Of a stretch of DNA of 64,000 nt, positions 43,060 through 51,154 are shown piece after piece (the stretch's first letter is position 1; each line of letters begins with the position of its first letter). Source of the stretch: Pseudomonas vanderleydeniana. Lineage in GTDB: Bacteria; Pseudomonadota; Gammaproteobacteria; Pseudomonadales; Pseudomonadaceae. The notes beneath the pieces were generated by a model. It was given only the letters and a program-made list of their open reading frames with translations. It was not told the DNA's origin and searched no databases. Location: assembly GCF_014268755.2 (NCBI RefSeq), contig NZ_CP077093.1, forward strand, positions 4,452,001-4,516,000. Reading direction: 5' to 3'. The position numbers and the translations under genes were made by a program.

Positions 43060-44088
43060 ATGCACACCGACTTCGCTTACCTGGGCCCGGCCAAACCGGC
43101 GCCGGTGGTCGACACCCCCTTGAGAGTCGGCATCGCTCCTACCCCGGACTTCACCCTCATGTCGTTATCATGCTTCGTCGAGTACCTGCGCCTGTCGGCC
43201 GACGAGCGCGACTACAGCCGGCAGATCTACTGCGCCTGGGACCTGCTCTCTCATGACGAACAGCCCATCCCGGCCAGCTGTGGCTTCGAGATGCTGCCGA
43301 CTCGACGCTTCGGCGACCCGCGCGACTACGACTACATCGTCGTGCATGGCGGCATCCTGCATGGCACCACCCCGGTACCGCAGGCCTTGCGCGACTACGT
43401 CGTGGCGGCGGTGGGTGCCGGCGTGCCGGTCGTGGGCCTGTGCACCGGCCAATTCGTGCTGGCCGGGCTCGGCCTGCTGGATGAGCGGCGCTGCGCCGTG
43501 CACTTTTCCATGGTCGAGGCCCTGCGCCAGTTGCACCCACGGGTGATCCCGGTGAGCGACCAGCCGGTGGTACGAGACGGCGGCATCATCACCTGCCCCG
43601 GTGGGCTGGCGTCGATCAACCTGGCCATGCAACTGGTCACCGAACACTGCGGCCGCGTGCGCTCGGACAAGACCCTGCACTACCTCATGGCCGACCGCGG
43701 CTTCGCGGAAATGCAGGCGTTGAGCGACCACGCCGAGGTCGGACTCGACTGCGCCGACCGGCGCGTGGTGAACGCCGTGGGGCTGATGCGCCAACGGCTG
43801 TATGAGACGGCCAGCGTGGGGGATATTGCTCAGGCGGTCGGGGTGTCGGAGCGCGAACTGTCGCGGCTGTTCAAGGAATACCTGCGGCTGCCGCCCGCCG
43901 AATACTGGCGTCAGATTCGCCTGAAATCGGCGCACTGGATGGTGATCAACAGCAACCGCTCACTCACTCAGATCGCCTACGAATGCGGGTTCACCGACAG
44001 CTCGCATTTGATTCACTGGTTCAAGCGTGCGTACCAGGTCACGCCGTCTCGGCTGCGGAAACTGCGTAAGGAGATGGGGGCGCATTAG
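43060..44088 (+). CDS. GlxA-family transcriptional regulator (DJ-1/PfpI plus AraC HTH)
   Basis: Regulator of 342 residues. Residues ~20-200 form a DJ-1/PfpI-like domain with a nucleophile-elbow VVGLCTGQFVLAGLGLL. The C-terminal ~100 residues are an AraC double helix-turn-helix (SVGDIAQAVGVSERELSRLF and SLTQIAYECGFTDSSHLIHW). Such proteins often control amine and amino acid catabolism. It is divergent from the enolase-superfamily gene across a 116-base gap and probably activates the hydroxyproline pair. Confidence 0.9.
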   Translation: MHTDFAYLGPAKPAPVVDTPLRVGIAPTPDFTLMSLSCFVEYLRLSADERDYSRQIYCAWDLLSHDEQPIPASCGFEMLPTRRFGDPRDYDYIVVHGGILHGTTPVPQALRDYVVAAVGAGVPVVGLCTGQFVLAGLGLLDERRCAVHFSMVEALRQLHPRVIPVSDQPVVRDGGIITCPGGLASINLAMQLVTEHCGRVRSDKTLHYLMADRGFAEMQALSDHAEVGLDCADRRVVNAVGLMRQRLYETASVGDIAQAVGVSERELSRLFKEYLRLPPAEYWRQIRLKSAHWMVINSNRSLTQIAYECGFTDSSHLIHWFKRAYQVTPSRLRKLRKEMGAH

Positions 44089-44208
44089 AGGCAGTCGGCC
44101 CGCCTGGTACAGCGGTTCGTGCGCGCAGACGATGCAGCAGAGTTCGTCCTGAAGCAGTGAGGTGGCGGTTGCCCTGTACGACGTTCTACGAGCCTCACCA
44201 CTCCTCAC

Positions 44209-46134
44209 TCACGCCTTCAACCGCAGATAGGGATTGTCATAGGGCTGTTCGCTGAAGATCAACATGGGGTCCTTGAGCAGGTAGCCCTTGATGTCGCGAG
44301 TCTTGCGCGGGCCTTTGATCTCACAGGTCCAGACGTTCTGGCCGTCTTCAGTTTTGTGGTGAACGCCCAGTTTGTCGAAGCAGCGCTGCAGCCAGCGCCA
44401 GTCGGTGGTGCCCTGGAGCTTGGCCAGTTGGGCGACCTCGGGGTGTTCGTCGGTGTAGCGTTTGAAGATGCCGGGCGAGACCAAAAAGGCCGTTCCGGCC
44501 ACGCTGTGAATCTTGGCCGTGGCGTCGTTGATCGGGAGCTTGTGGGTGAGAATGCCGTGGCGTAGCCACTTGATAAAGGCCTTGCCCAGGTCGTCGGCGT
44601 TCGCCGCGGGTTGCGGTGAGGGAGTCTTGGGCTTCGGTTTAGGGTTAGCCGGTTGGAGCGGTGTGGGTGGTGGTTGAGGTGCAGGCGACGTCTGTCGCGG
44701 GTGGTCCGGTATGGGCTCGGTTGGGGCGCTCTGGAGTTCAGGGATCGCCTCGCCCCAGGGGACATCTTGGTCAGGGATGAGATCGTCCTCTGTGTAATCT
44801 TCCTGCTGCCCCTCCCATGGGGGTGGCTCGTCGAAGTCAGGTACCTCAGTGAGGTGGTGCGAAGGCACCTCCAGTGCAAAGGCGCCCTGAACGGGTACCT
44901 GGATTTGTAGAGGTACTGGGGGCGGCGCGTTTTCTGTTGGTGTGGGTCCTGGACCTGAGGCAGGCTGCTCGCCCTCCTCGCTCGCCTCGGTGTCCAACTC
45001 GACAGTCACCGAGCCAGTGAACACCGGAGGTCGCTCGGCCGTGTCCCAGATCAGCGCCGGCGCGACCTTGAAGAACGTCAGGGTCTTCTTCCACTTGCCG
45101 TTCTGGATCGTGACGTTCCAGATGGCCTTGCCATGGGCATTGGGCAAGATCAGTGAGTTGTCCTGCATGATATCGAACAGCGTGGCGTTCGAGGACGGCA
45201 CCCCATCCGTGCCTTGGGACAGCAGGTACGCACGCAGTCGGTCAGCCACCGTCTTGCTGACCAGCCAGAGTGCGTCCTCGGTCAACCAACCGTCTGAGGC
45301 CCGCGCCTGGTTGATTTTCAGTTGCTCGGTCACCAGAAAGCGCAGGCCTTCGACAATCCTTCGTTGCAGGGATGACTTCGGAGCGGCCAGTGCCCGGGTC
45401 GGATCGCCGCCCAGCTCTTTGGCGACCGAGGCCTGGTCCGCCTGTACCACCAACTCGCCCAGGATACCGGCGTGCTCATACTGCCCTGCCAGGACGTACA
45501 GCAAGGCACTCCACGGTCCCCGGTAGCTGATCAGCCAATCGAGGGTCGACTCCGGCAGGATGCGGGTCAGGAGAATGCCGGCGGCAGCGCCGTGGAGTTT
45601 GTACTCCCGGCCTTTGACGTATTTGAAGCGGTAGGGTTTGTTGAGTGGGCCCTGCCAGGGGTGCCACCAGGTGCCGTTGGACATTTGCACCTCGACATCG
45701 ACGATGATTTTACCAATGTCGTGCAGCAGCGCGGCGTAGGCGATCACCACCGTCCAGGCGTCAGTCTGGGCTGCCTGGACTTCGGCATCGGTGCCAGCCG
45801 GTATCAAGTGCGACTGGCGCAGTTTCAAGGCATACACCACGATGTCCAGACCATGGTCGAGCATGCCGCCCAGGTACGCATGGTGGTGATTTTCGGAGGC
45901 CGGTAATTGCTGAACGAGTTCGGCATAGCGCTCGATGGGGTATTGGTAGAGGTCGGCAAACTGCTGGCGTGACAGTGAGGTGAGCTGCCAGATCTGCGCC
46001 ATGAGTTTCTTTCGCCGAGGCGTCGAGAGCAGTTCACTGGCCGATTGAGGCGGGGTGTATTGAGCCGGCGGCTCATCCTTCTCATCCGGGTCGGGGTTTG
46101 CGGCCTTTTTTCTCAGCAGCCAGCTCCAGAGCAT
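44209..46134 (-). CDS. MobH-family relaxase (TraI_2 type)
   Basis: Conjugative relaxase of 641 residues. The HD-type relaxase region is at ~60-330, with NHHHAYLGGMLDHGLDIVVY and YAALLHDIGKIIVDV (metal-binding His/Asp). The C-terminal region (~370-520) is a proline-rich low-complexity linker before a final ~100-residue domain of the kind found in ICE TraI proteins. It nicks DNA for transfer of integrative conjugative elements. The repeat at 46190 lies just upstream of its start and is a candidate origin of transfer. No coupling protein or mating-pair genes are in the window. Confidence 0.85.
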   Translation of the reverse strand: MLWSWLLRKKAANPDPDEKDEPPAQYTPPQSASELLSTPRRKKLMAQIWQLTSLSRQQFADLYQYPIERYAELVQQLPASENHHHAYLGGMLDHGLDIVVYALKLRQSHLIPAGTDAEVQAAQTDAWTVVIAYAALLHDIGKIIVDVEVQMSNGTWWHPWQGPLNKPYRFKYVKGREYKLHGAAAGILLTRILPESTLDWLISYRGPWSALLYVLAGQYEHAGILGELVVQADQASVAKELGGDPTRALAAPKSSLQRRIVEGLRFLVTEQLKINQARASDGWLTEDALWLVSKTVADRLRAYLLSQGTDGVPSSNATLFDIMQDNSLILPNAHGKAIWNVTIQNGKWKKTLTFFKVAPALIWDTAERPPVFTGSVTVELDTEASEEGEQPASGPGPTPTENAPPPVPLQIQVPVQGAFALEVPSHHLTEVPDFDEPPPWEGQQEDYTEDDLIPDQDVPWGEAIPELQSAPTEPIPDHPRQTSPAPQPPPTPLQPANPKPKPKTPSPQPAANADDLGKAFIKWLRHGILTHKLPINDATAKIHSVAGTAFLVSPGIFKRYTDEHPEVAQLAKLQGTTDWRWLQRCFDKLGVHHKTEDGQNVWTCEIKGPRKTRDIKGYLLKDPMLIFSEQPYDNPYLRLKA

Positions 46135-46189
46135 GCAGTCTCGTCCGTGTGTGTCGTCTCGTGGGATAGCCCTTTGAGAGGCCAGACAG

Positions 46190-46300
46190 CCTTTTCGGGT
46201 AGGCCTTTTACCCTTCGTTTTGCTTCCCTTGTTGGCCCTTCCCTTTTCACCTTTCGAAGCCTTTTTTCCTTTCAGAATGCCCTTTTCGCGGCGGGCCCTT
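46190..46300. repeat. Pyrimidine-rich repeat, copy B (candidate oriT region)
   Basis: The first 21 bases are identical to 37830-37850 and the following ~85 align with small gaps, including CCCTTGTTGGCCCTTCCC. It lies 56 bases upstream of the relaxase start, the position expected for an origin of transfer, though no nic site can be named. The rest of the ~540-base gap up to 46675 holds only the inverted repeat at 46610. Confidence 0.55.
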
Positions 46301-46609
46301 CGAGCGGAAAACGAGCTGGGGATGGGCGTGTTTTCTTGGGCAATCAGGTGTGAGCTGAGCAGCGCAGAGCGAGGCTGACGAAGTGAGTTGTCCTACAGCC
46401 ACGATCGAAGAAGAGGACTGGACCGGGCCAGGTGACTTTTCCATGCTTGAGGCGTGTTCTGCTGACATTGTCGGCGACATCGACAGGTAGCCACGATCTG
46501 AGAGGCTGCTCCGTGCCAGTCGCGGGATCGAATGAAGGCCGCTGAAGCGTTCAGAGATGCGGTCACTCCCCAGCCAGTCTGGTGAGCGAACGCATGCTGG
46601 ACCACCCAC

Positions 46610-46647
46610 GGGGGAAGTCACTTCCCTCTGGGGCAAGTGCTTCCCCC
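46610..46647. promoter_or_regulatory. Inverted repeat upstream of the DUF3577 gene
   Basis: GGGGGAAG (46610-46617) and CTTCCCCC (46640-46647) are perfect arms around a 22-base spacer. Within the left half GGGAAGT-C-ACTTCCC is a smaller perfect palindrome. The element ends 27 bases before the ATG at 46675. It resembles the hairpin before the next gene. Confidence 0.4.
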
Positions 46648-46674
46648 TTTTCCGTGTTGAGAAAGGAGAGGCAC

Positions 46675-47208
46675 ATGAGTGAAAGCCAGACAGAAGAAAA
46701 AAAGTACTTCAACTATTACATCCACGGCATTGGCTACCTCAACAATGTCCGCACCCTAACACCGCCCAATAAAGACCCCTTTCTAGTGGTCAAGGTCTCA
46801 GCACTCCATGGTCCCGAAGGGAGCCACAGTTACACCTACTTCGATTGTCGCGTCATGGGTAACGCAGCCAAAGAAATCATCAAGCTGTGTGCTCGACCGA
46901 TAAACACAGGAGAAACGGTCTTTGCCCGGTTCATTCTGAGCAATCTTTGGGTCATCCCCTTCGTCTACCCAACGGGTGATAAAGAGGGGCAGCTGGGCTC
47001 AAACCTCAGGGCAGACCTGATCTCGATACAGAACCTGATCATCAATGGCGAGGTGATTTACACCTCCCCCCAAAAGAAAAACGGTGACTCACCATCGCCA
47101 GAGCCTGTCGAGGACGTTGAGCCAATAGACCCAACTGACCCTCCTGACACACCAAGCCCCTCTGGGGCATCCGCACCACCCATGCCAGGCACTGAAGAAG
47201 CAGCCTGA
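46675..47208 (+). CDS. DUF3577 / STY4534-family ICE protein
   Basis: Protein of 177 residues with the DUF3577 pattern: KKYFNYYIHGIGYLNNVRTL, then PFLVVKVSALHGPEGS and SYTYFDCRVMG. This looks like an OB-fold single-stranded-DNA-binding-like domain and is annotated in many elements as an ICE replication protein. The C-terminal ~45 residues are acidic and proline-rich (SPEPVEDVEPIDPTDPPDTP). AAAGGAG precedes the ATG at 46675; the frame is open upstream to 46582. It belongs to the conjugative element along with the relaxase. Confidence 0.8.
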   Translation: MSESQTEEKKYFNYYIHGIGYLNNVRTLTPPNKDPFLVVKVSALHGPEGSHSYTYFDCRVMGNAAKEIIKLCARPINTGETVFARFILSNLWVIPFVYPTGDKEGQLGSNLRADLISIQNLIINGEVIYTSPQKKNGDSPSPEPVEDVEPIDPTDPPDTPSPSGASAPPMPGTEEAA

Positions 47209-47220
47209 TCATTCACTCAC

Positions 47221-47246
47221 GCAAGGTGCCGTTACCGGCGCCTTGC
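47221..47246 (+). terminator. Hairpin downstream of the DUF3577 gene
   Basis: GCAAGGTGCCG and CGGCGCCTTGC pair across 11 bp with one wobble, 12 bases past the stop. There is no T-run, so it may be a Rho-dependent or mRNA-stabilising structure. Confidence 0.35.
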
Positions 47247-47329
47247 CCCTATACGAAGGCATACCGCCCCTCAGGTGGGTGTGCCAGCGTCAAATGGTGC
47301 TGCTAAAGCACTGATCTGAAACAGCCCAG

Positions 47330-47347
47330 GCGGGGAACTCTCCCCGC
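47330..47347. promoter_or_regulatory. Inverted repeat upstream of the 47395 gene
   Basis: GCGGGGA and TCCCCGC form perfect 7-bp arms around ACTC, 48 bases before the next gene. Similar G-block/C-block layout to the element at 46610, suggesting a shared control signal for genes of the conjugative element. Confidence 0.35.
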
Positions 47348-47394
47348 TCGGGCGAGGTGGCTCTCCGTGCTGGGCTTATCTGGAGAGCTCCATT

Positions 47395-48021
47395 GTGTTC
47401 AATGATCTGAGCAAGCAGCAGGATGAATCACCCAAAACGCCTATCGTTTTCTCTGAGAAAGCCTGGCACGCCATGAACCTGGAAGGTGACGCCACACCTG
47501 AGCAGTTGTTTCAGCGCAAAGATGACGCCGTCCTCGCCGCACTGGAAGCCATTGTTCTGCGCACCACCTCTGACGTTCAGGCGTTCTATGACATAGAGGT
47601 GCCGTGCGTGATCACGACGGGTGATCTGTCAAAGGATCACTGGCTCAAACTACGTGTTGTCGTGTTGCGCACAGAGGGCCGGCCTTGTGGGCTGCACATC
47701 ACGCTCAGGGATGAGGTTCATGACCCTGAACAGCGTGTACCTGGGTTGTTTTTCCCACCTGGCCAGGTGGTAGCCACGAAGGCTGTGCATGCCTTGATGA
47801 AACAGCGACGGCTGGAAGCCTCGGTCTACGTCAATCGACACCTGACCGGTGACTGGGGGGACCTCGGCGATGAAGACAAGCAGAGCAACGAGTACGCGCT
47901 GGAGCACGGCTTACGATTGTTCTCCGCGTACAACATAGACACCGAAGGAGAGGACAAGCTCTGGATCATCACTGAAGCGGACAGAAGCTGCACCACGCTG
48001 CTCCTGCCCTCGGAATACTAA
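47395..48021 (+). CDS. Hypothetical conjugative-element protein
   Basis: Protein of 208 residues, not recognised, soluble and acidic, with no signal peptide. It lies on the same strand as the DUF3577 gene and ends just before a strong terminator. The start is uncertain: GTG at 47395 follows GGAGAG, and a later in-frame ATG (MNLEGDATPEQLFQ) is possible. Probably cargo or a maintenance gene of the element. Confidence 0.65.
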   Translation: MFNDLSKQQDESPKTPIVFSEKAWHAMNLEGDATPEQLFQRKDDAVLAALEAIVLRTTSDVQAFYDIEVPCVITTGDLSKDHWLKLRVVVLRTEGRPCGLHITLRDEVHDPEQRVPGLFFPPGQVVATKAVHALMKQRRLEASVYVNRHLTGDWGDLGDEDKQSNEYALEHGLRLFSAYNIDTEGEDKLWIITEADRSCTTLLLPSEY

Positions 48022-48052
48022 CCACCCTGCCCCAGCCTAGCTGAGGCCTCGC

Positions 48053-48093
48053 AACCGCCTGCTTGCCCTATGGGGTAAGTGGGCGGTTTTTTT
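48053..48093 (+). terminator. Rho-independent terminator
   Basis: AACCGCC (48053-48059) and GGCGGTT (48082-48088) close a stem that is extended inward by GCTTGCCC pairing with GGGTAAGT-like bases. It is followed by TTTTTTTG. It ends transcription of the 47395 gene. Confidence 0.8.
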
Positions 48094-48217
48094 GTTTCAC
48101 TCCCTCAGCTCAACATCTCAGCAAACACCGAACGGGCCAACGAACAGCATCCAGGTGCATCGAGCTAAAGGCACGCAGGTTACAATCGCCGGCTCGGCCA
48201 TCAAATGGAATGAACCC

Positions 48218-48853
48218 ATGCTGTACCTCAGGATTTTAATGCTCGGCTGCGCTCTGCTCACGCTGGGAGGCTGCGCCATTGGCCAGACGATTGACTATCG
48301 AAAGGCGAGCCCGGAGCTGACCGTCCGCACGACTGCTCCCGTTCAATTGCAGGTGATCGATCAGCGCCCCTATGTGTTGGCGCTCGAGAAGCAACCCACG
48401 TTCGTGGGTCGGCTCCGGGGTCTCTACTACAACCCCTGGAACGTGAACACAGAGTCAGGCATGCCGTTGGCCGCCGACATTGAGCAGGCCTTGCGTGTGG
48501 CGTTGACCAAGGCCTCCGTGAAGGTGGCCGCCAGCGATGGGGCTAACGCCGCATCTCATGGCCAGCGGTTGCTGGTGGTGACCCTGCGGGAGTGGAAGAT
48601 GGACGCCTACATGAATGCCCGGTTCGACTTTGACGTGACCGTATCGGTGATAGATGAACAAGGCACCGTGCTGGCAGCGTGCAATGTCAAAAACAGCAGC
48701 CCCGTGAACAACTTCGTTGGAGCCGGAGCCGAGGTTCTGCGTGCAGTACTCGACGCACCGTCCATTACTCACGCGTTGAGCAGCGCGGCTACCCCTTCGG
48801 CTTCGATCTCGCTCCCGGCGGGGCCTACCCCTATCGCACAGTCGGTAAAGTAG
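48218..48853 (+). CDS. Hypothetical lipoprotein
   Basis: Lipoprotein of 211 residues. The signal peptide LRILMLGCALLTLGGC ends in a clear lipobox, LGGC. The mature part shows DRQPYVL-like and VTLREWKMDAYMNARFDFDV segments, suggesting a beta-rich periplasmic domain. No family recognised. The upstream ATG at 48092 would put the lipobox too far in, so 48218 is chosen. Its end overlaps the convergent DUF1173 gene by 23 bases. Confidence 0.7.
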   Translation: MLYLRILMLGCALLTLGGCAIGQTIDYRKASPELTVRTTAPVQLQVIDQRPYVLALEKQPTFVGRLRGLYYNPWNVNTESGMPLAADIEQALRVALTKASVKVAASDGANAASHGQRLLVVTLREWKMDAYMNARFDFDVTVSVIDEQGTVLAACNVKNSSPVNNFVGAGAEVLRAVLDAPSITHALSSAATPSASISLPAGPTPIAQSVK

Positions 48854-50081
48854 AGACCTGGCCCGCATCCGGCATCAGCGCAGCCTCCCAACTCCACCAG
48901 CCATCAGGGCCGTAGACCCGGTTGTACCACTCGGTCTTGCGGGCCTTTTGGGCCAGGTATCCAGGGGTGTCCATGCCAAAGACCTCCAAAGGGAAGTCGC
49001 GCTTCATGTCCAGGAGCCAGAAGTCAGGGAAGAACTCACACTCGCCCGCATCGTAGCGCAGGGGTTTCTCGAAGCTACGGCCGGTACCGGCCAACGTTGA
49101 TTCAAGAATGGACTCGTAGCCAGAGTCCAGCGGGATCCAGCGCGGACTGATGTGCATCAGGGCCAAGTCGGTCACCTCGGCCTGCACTTGGGCCTTGCCA
49201 GGGTGCAGGTTGAGCTGAGCCATCACCATGACGCGCTCGCCGCGCGTCCAAGCCGCGACCTCGGAAGGAAAGCGTTTCTGGGCGCTCTCCCAGACCTCCT
49301 GCGCCAGGTTCAGATACGGCATGCCATAACGCCCGGCGATGGGCAGCCTGCTCATCGAAGCGTCGTGCTGGCTGACGTCAAAGCGGGCCAGGGGCGATAT
49401 CACCAGCGCCCTGCGTCCCGCCTTGCTCACCTGCTGCGTGACCGTCCTGTTGGCAGCCTCGGCCTTGGAACGTGGCGCGGCAGACACCATCAGCACCTGG
49501 TGGAGCATGAGACGACCGGCCTTGATGCGGTGGGCCGTTTTGCGCAGCAGGCCATGGACCTGCCCGCTGTTGCGTTTGCCCTCCATCGCGGGGTACCAGA
49601 TGTTCAGGCGGGCCTCCTGCCAGACCAGGCAGAGTAGCCCCAGGAGCGTCATGGCGCGTTTGCGGGTACCGCTGGTGCTCTGGGGCAGACGAGCACCGCT
49701 GAGGGTGGAGGCTCTGGCGGGTCGTTCGACCAGGCCGCGGGCCAGGCGGACACGCAGCGTGCCGTCGTCGCCCTCCTCAACCACGCCGACCTCATAGCCC
49801 TGCATACCGGAGCGCTCAGGTGCAGGGGCGTAAAAGCGGCATTCGTTGGCGTGCTCAGGGCCTGTGCCGGCGAAGCGGGCCAGGTGAAAACCGTCAGTGT
49901 CGTCCCGGCGTTTGATGGCCAGTTTGCGCGCCCCCCTGCCTGGGCAGCGGCAGGTGGCATGGGTGCGGCCATAGGCTTTTTCGAGCGTGGCCTTCCAGGC
50001 GCTGGCGTACTCGTGCTGAGTCTGGACAATCGTCGAGAAGGGTTTGCCGTCAATAACGACGGGGAATCGCTCATACACCAT
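48831..50081 (-). CDS. DUF1173 domain-containing protein of a conjugative element
   Basis: Protein of 416 residues. The opening YERFPVVIDGKPF, then CRCPGRG with three cysteines and ANECRFYAPA, then the long helical core are the DUF1173 pattern, found mostly in integrative conjugative elements. Function unknown. AAGGAG nine bases before the ATG at 50081 supports that start over 50108. With the relaxase and DUF3577 it marks this region as derived from a PFGI-like element. Confidence 0.8.
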   Translation of the reverse strand: MVYERFPVVIDGKPFSTIVQTQHEYASAWKATLEKAYGRTHATCRCPGRGARKLAIKRRDDTDGFHLARFAGTGPEHANECRFYAPAPERSGMQGYEVGVVEEGDDGTLRVRLARGLVERPARASTLSGARLPQSTSGTRKRAMTLLGLLCLVWQEARLNIWYPAMEGKRNSGQVHGLLRKTAHRIKAGRLMLHQVLMVSAAPRSKAEAANRTVTQQVSKAGRRALVISPLARFDVSQHDASMSRLPIAGRYGMPYLNLAQEVWESAQKRFPSEVAAWTRGERVMVMAQLNLHPGKAQVQAEVTDLALMHISPRWIPLDSGYESILESTLAGTGRSFEKPLRYDAGECEFFPDFWLLDMKRDFPLEVFGMDTPGYLAQKARKTEWYNRVYGPDGWWSWEAALMPDAGQVSTLPTVR

Positions 50082-50171
50082 GCACAGGCACTCCTTGCCT
50101 TGATCCATTGGGTAGCGGGCGCTATAGACCGACTGTAGCCCCGAGCGCCTGGGGATCGAAGCGTGAGCACG

Positions 50172-50393
50172 TTACAAGGTGTTTGCCAAAGGCCTCCCAC
50201 GGAGCTGAACCATCGCCAGGCCAGGAAGAACAAACCAATGGCCCTTGGCCTGCTGGTTGCTGGGAGACTTGCTTCGCCGACAACGCTCTGAGCAGTAACG
50301 CACTTCATCCCAGCAGCGAATCCATTTTTTCCGCCAAGTGAAGGGCAAGCCGCAGGTCGCGCAGGTTTTGACGGGTAGATCGGCCTTTTTCAA
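50172..50393 (-). CDS. DUF2256 domain-containing small protein
   Basis: Protein of 73 residues. [20 protein letters not shown] followed by [10 protein letters not shown] is the DUF2256 signature, a small zinc-binding domain with two CxxC pairs. The start is probably the TTG at 50393, because family members begin MKKADLP and here the sequence reads LKKADLP; no ATG serves. The C-terminal ~25 residues ([16 protein letters not shown]) are an extension beyond the usual length, possibly from fusion with element DNA. Confidence 0.65.
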   Translation of the reverse strand: MKKADLPVKTCATCGLPFTWRKKWIRCWDEVRYCSERCRRSKSPSNQQAKGHWFVLPGLAMVQLRGRPLANTL

Positions 50394-51154
50394 ATGCCTG
50401 ACTCCTGCTCGCAAGAGCATGACGAATCGCGAACGGCACCTTTTGACGGCCGCCCGCGTAAGACGCTTGTTCCAGAGAGGGTTTGTCAGGCCCCGCCCGC
50501 TCCGTCCGCCCCCATCACGAGGAAATCATCGCACGGGACCAGATCGATCTCAAACAGGCTGATGCCTACACGAATATAGCCATGTCTAATGAAACCCACT
50601 AGCCACAGTTAGATACCCACAGATTTCGCTATACCTCAGGCAACATCCATTGAGCCAAAGCGAACGGGACATCGCTGGCACGTATGAGCCAGTGCACTGG
50701 CCGGCGCTGTGATCGTGTCCCAGAAAGGGGTGTAACTGAACCAACCAAAGGCGCCCTGCGGGCGAAAGCGGTTGGTTATGGTCGTTCTTGGCTAATGTTG
50801 AGTTTGCGGACTTAAACTTCACCAGAAACACAGGCCTTGATCGAAGTGCGTGAAAATTTTGCAGGCTATCGCTGGTATAGCTATACCGTTTTGAGAGACA
50901 GTGCCAGCCGGATGCAGGAGCAATTCATCCATATTCGCAATTACTCGACCGATACCATAGCCCCTTAAGGGCTCAATCGAACCAGCACTCAAGTAGAAAC
51001 TGAGGCGATTGGCGCCGATTATTGTTGCACCACTACGATCGGCGACAATGTGGAACGCAGATAGAAAAATTTCGGCCGCTCGAAAACAACTGATCGTTAA
51101 CACCCTTCATCTCGAAGCAATAGCATCCTTGTTATCTAAAAAAAGATGACAATT
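50394..51154. other. Gene-free junction between the conjugative element and the catabolic island
   Basis: About 760 bases with only short frames of unconvincing composition. A minus-strand frame at 50819-51103 (94 codons, containing SFYLSAGSIEPLRGYGIGR) may be a fragment of a lost gene, but I cannot name it. GGTATAGCTATACC (50874-50887) is a perfect palindrome. Confidence 0.4.
50874..50887. repeat. Perfect 14-bp palindrome
   Basis: GGTATAG followed directly by CTATACC with no spacer. It lies in the gene-free junction, 280 bases from the end of the TetR gene. It may be a relic operator. Confidence 0.3.

Noticed and set aside
50586..50831. Minus-strand 81-codon frame in the junction
   Set aside because: Composition is not protein-like and no start signal is visible.
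50819..51103. Minus-strand 94-codon frame in the junction
   Set aside because: No recognisable family and no ribosome binding site. At most a gene fragment.
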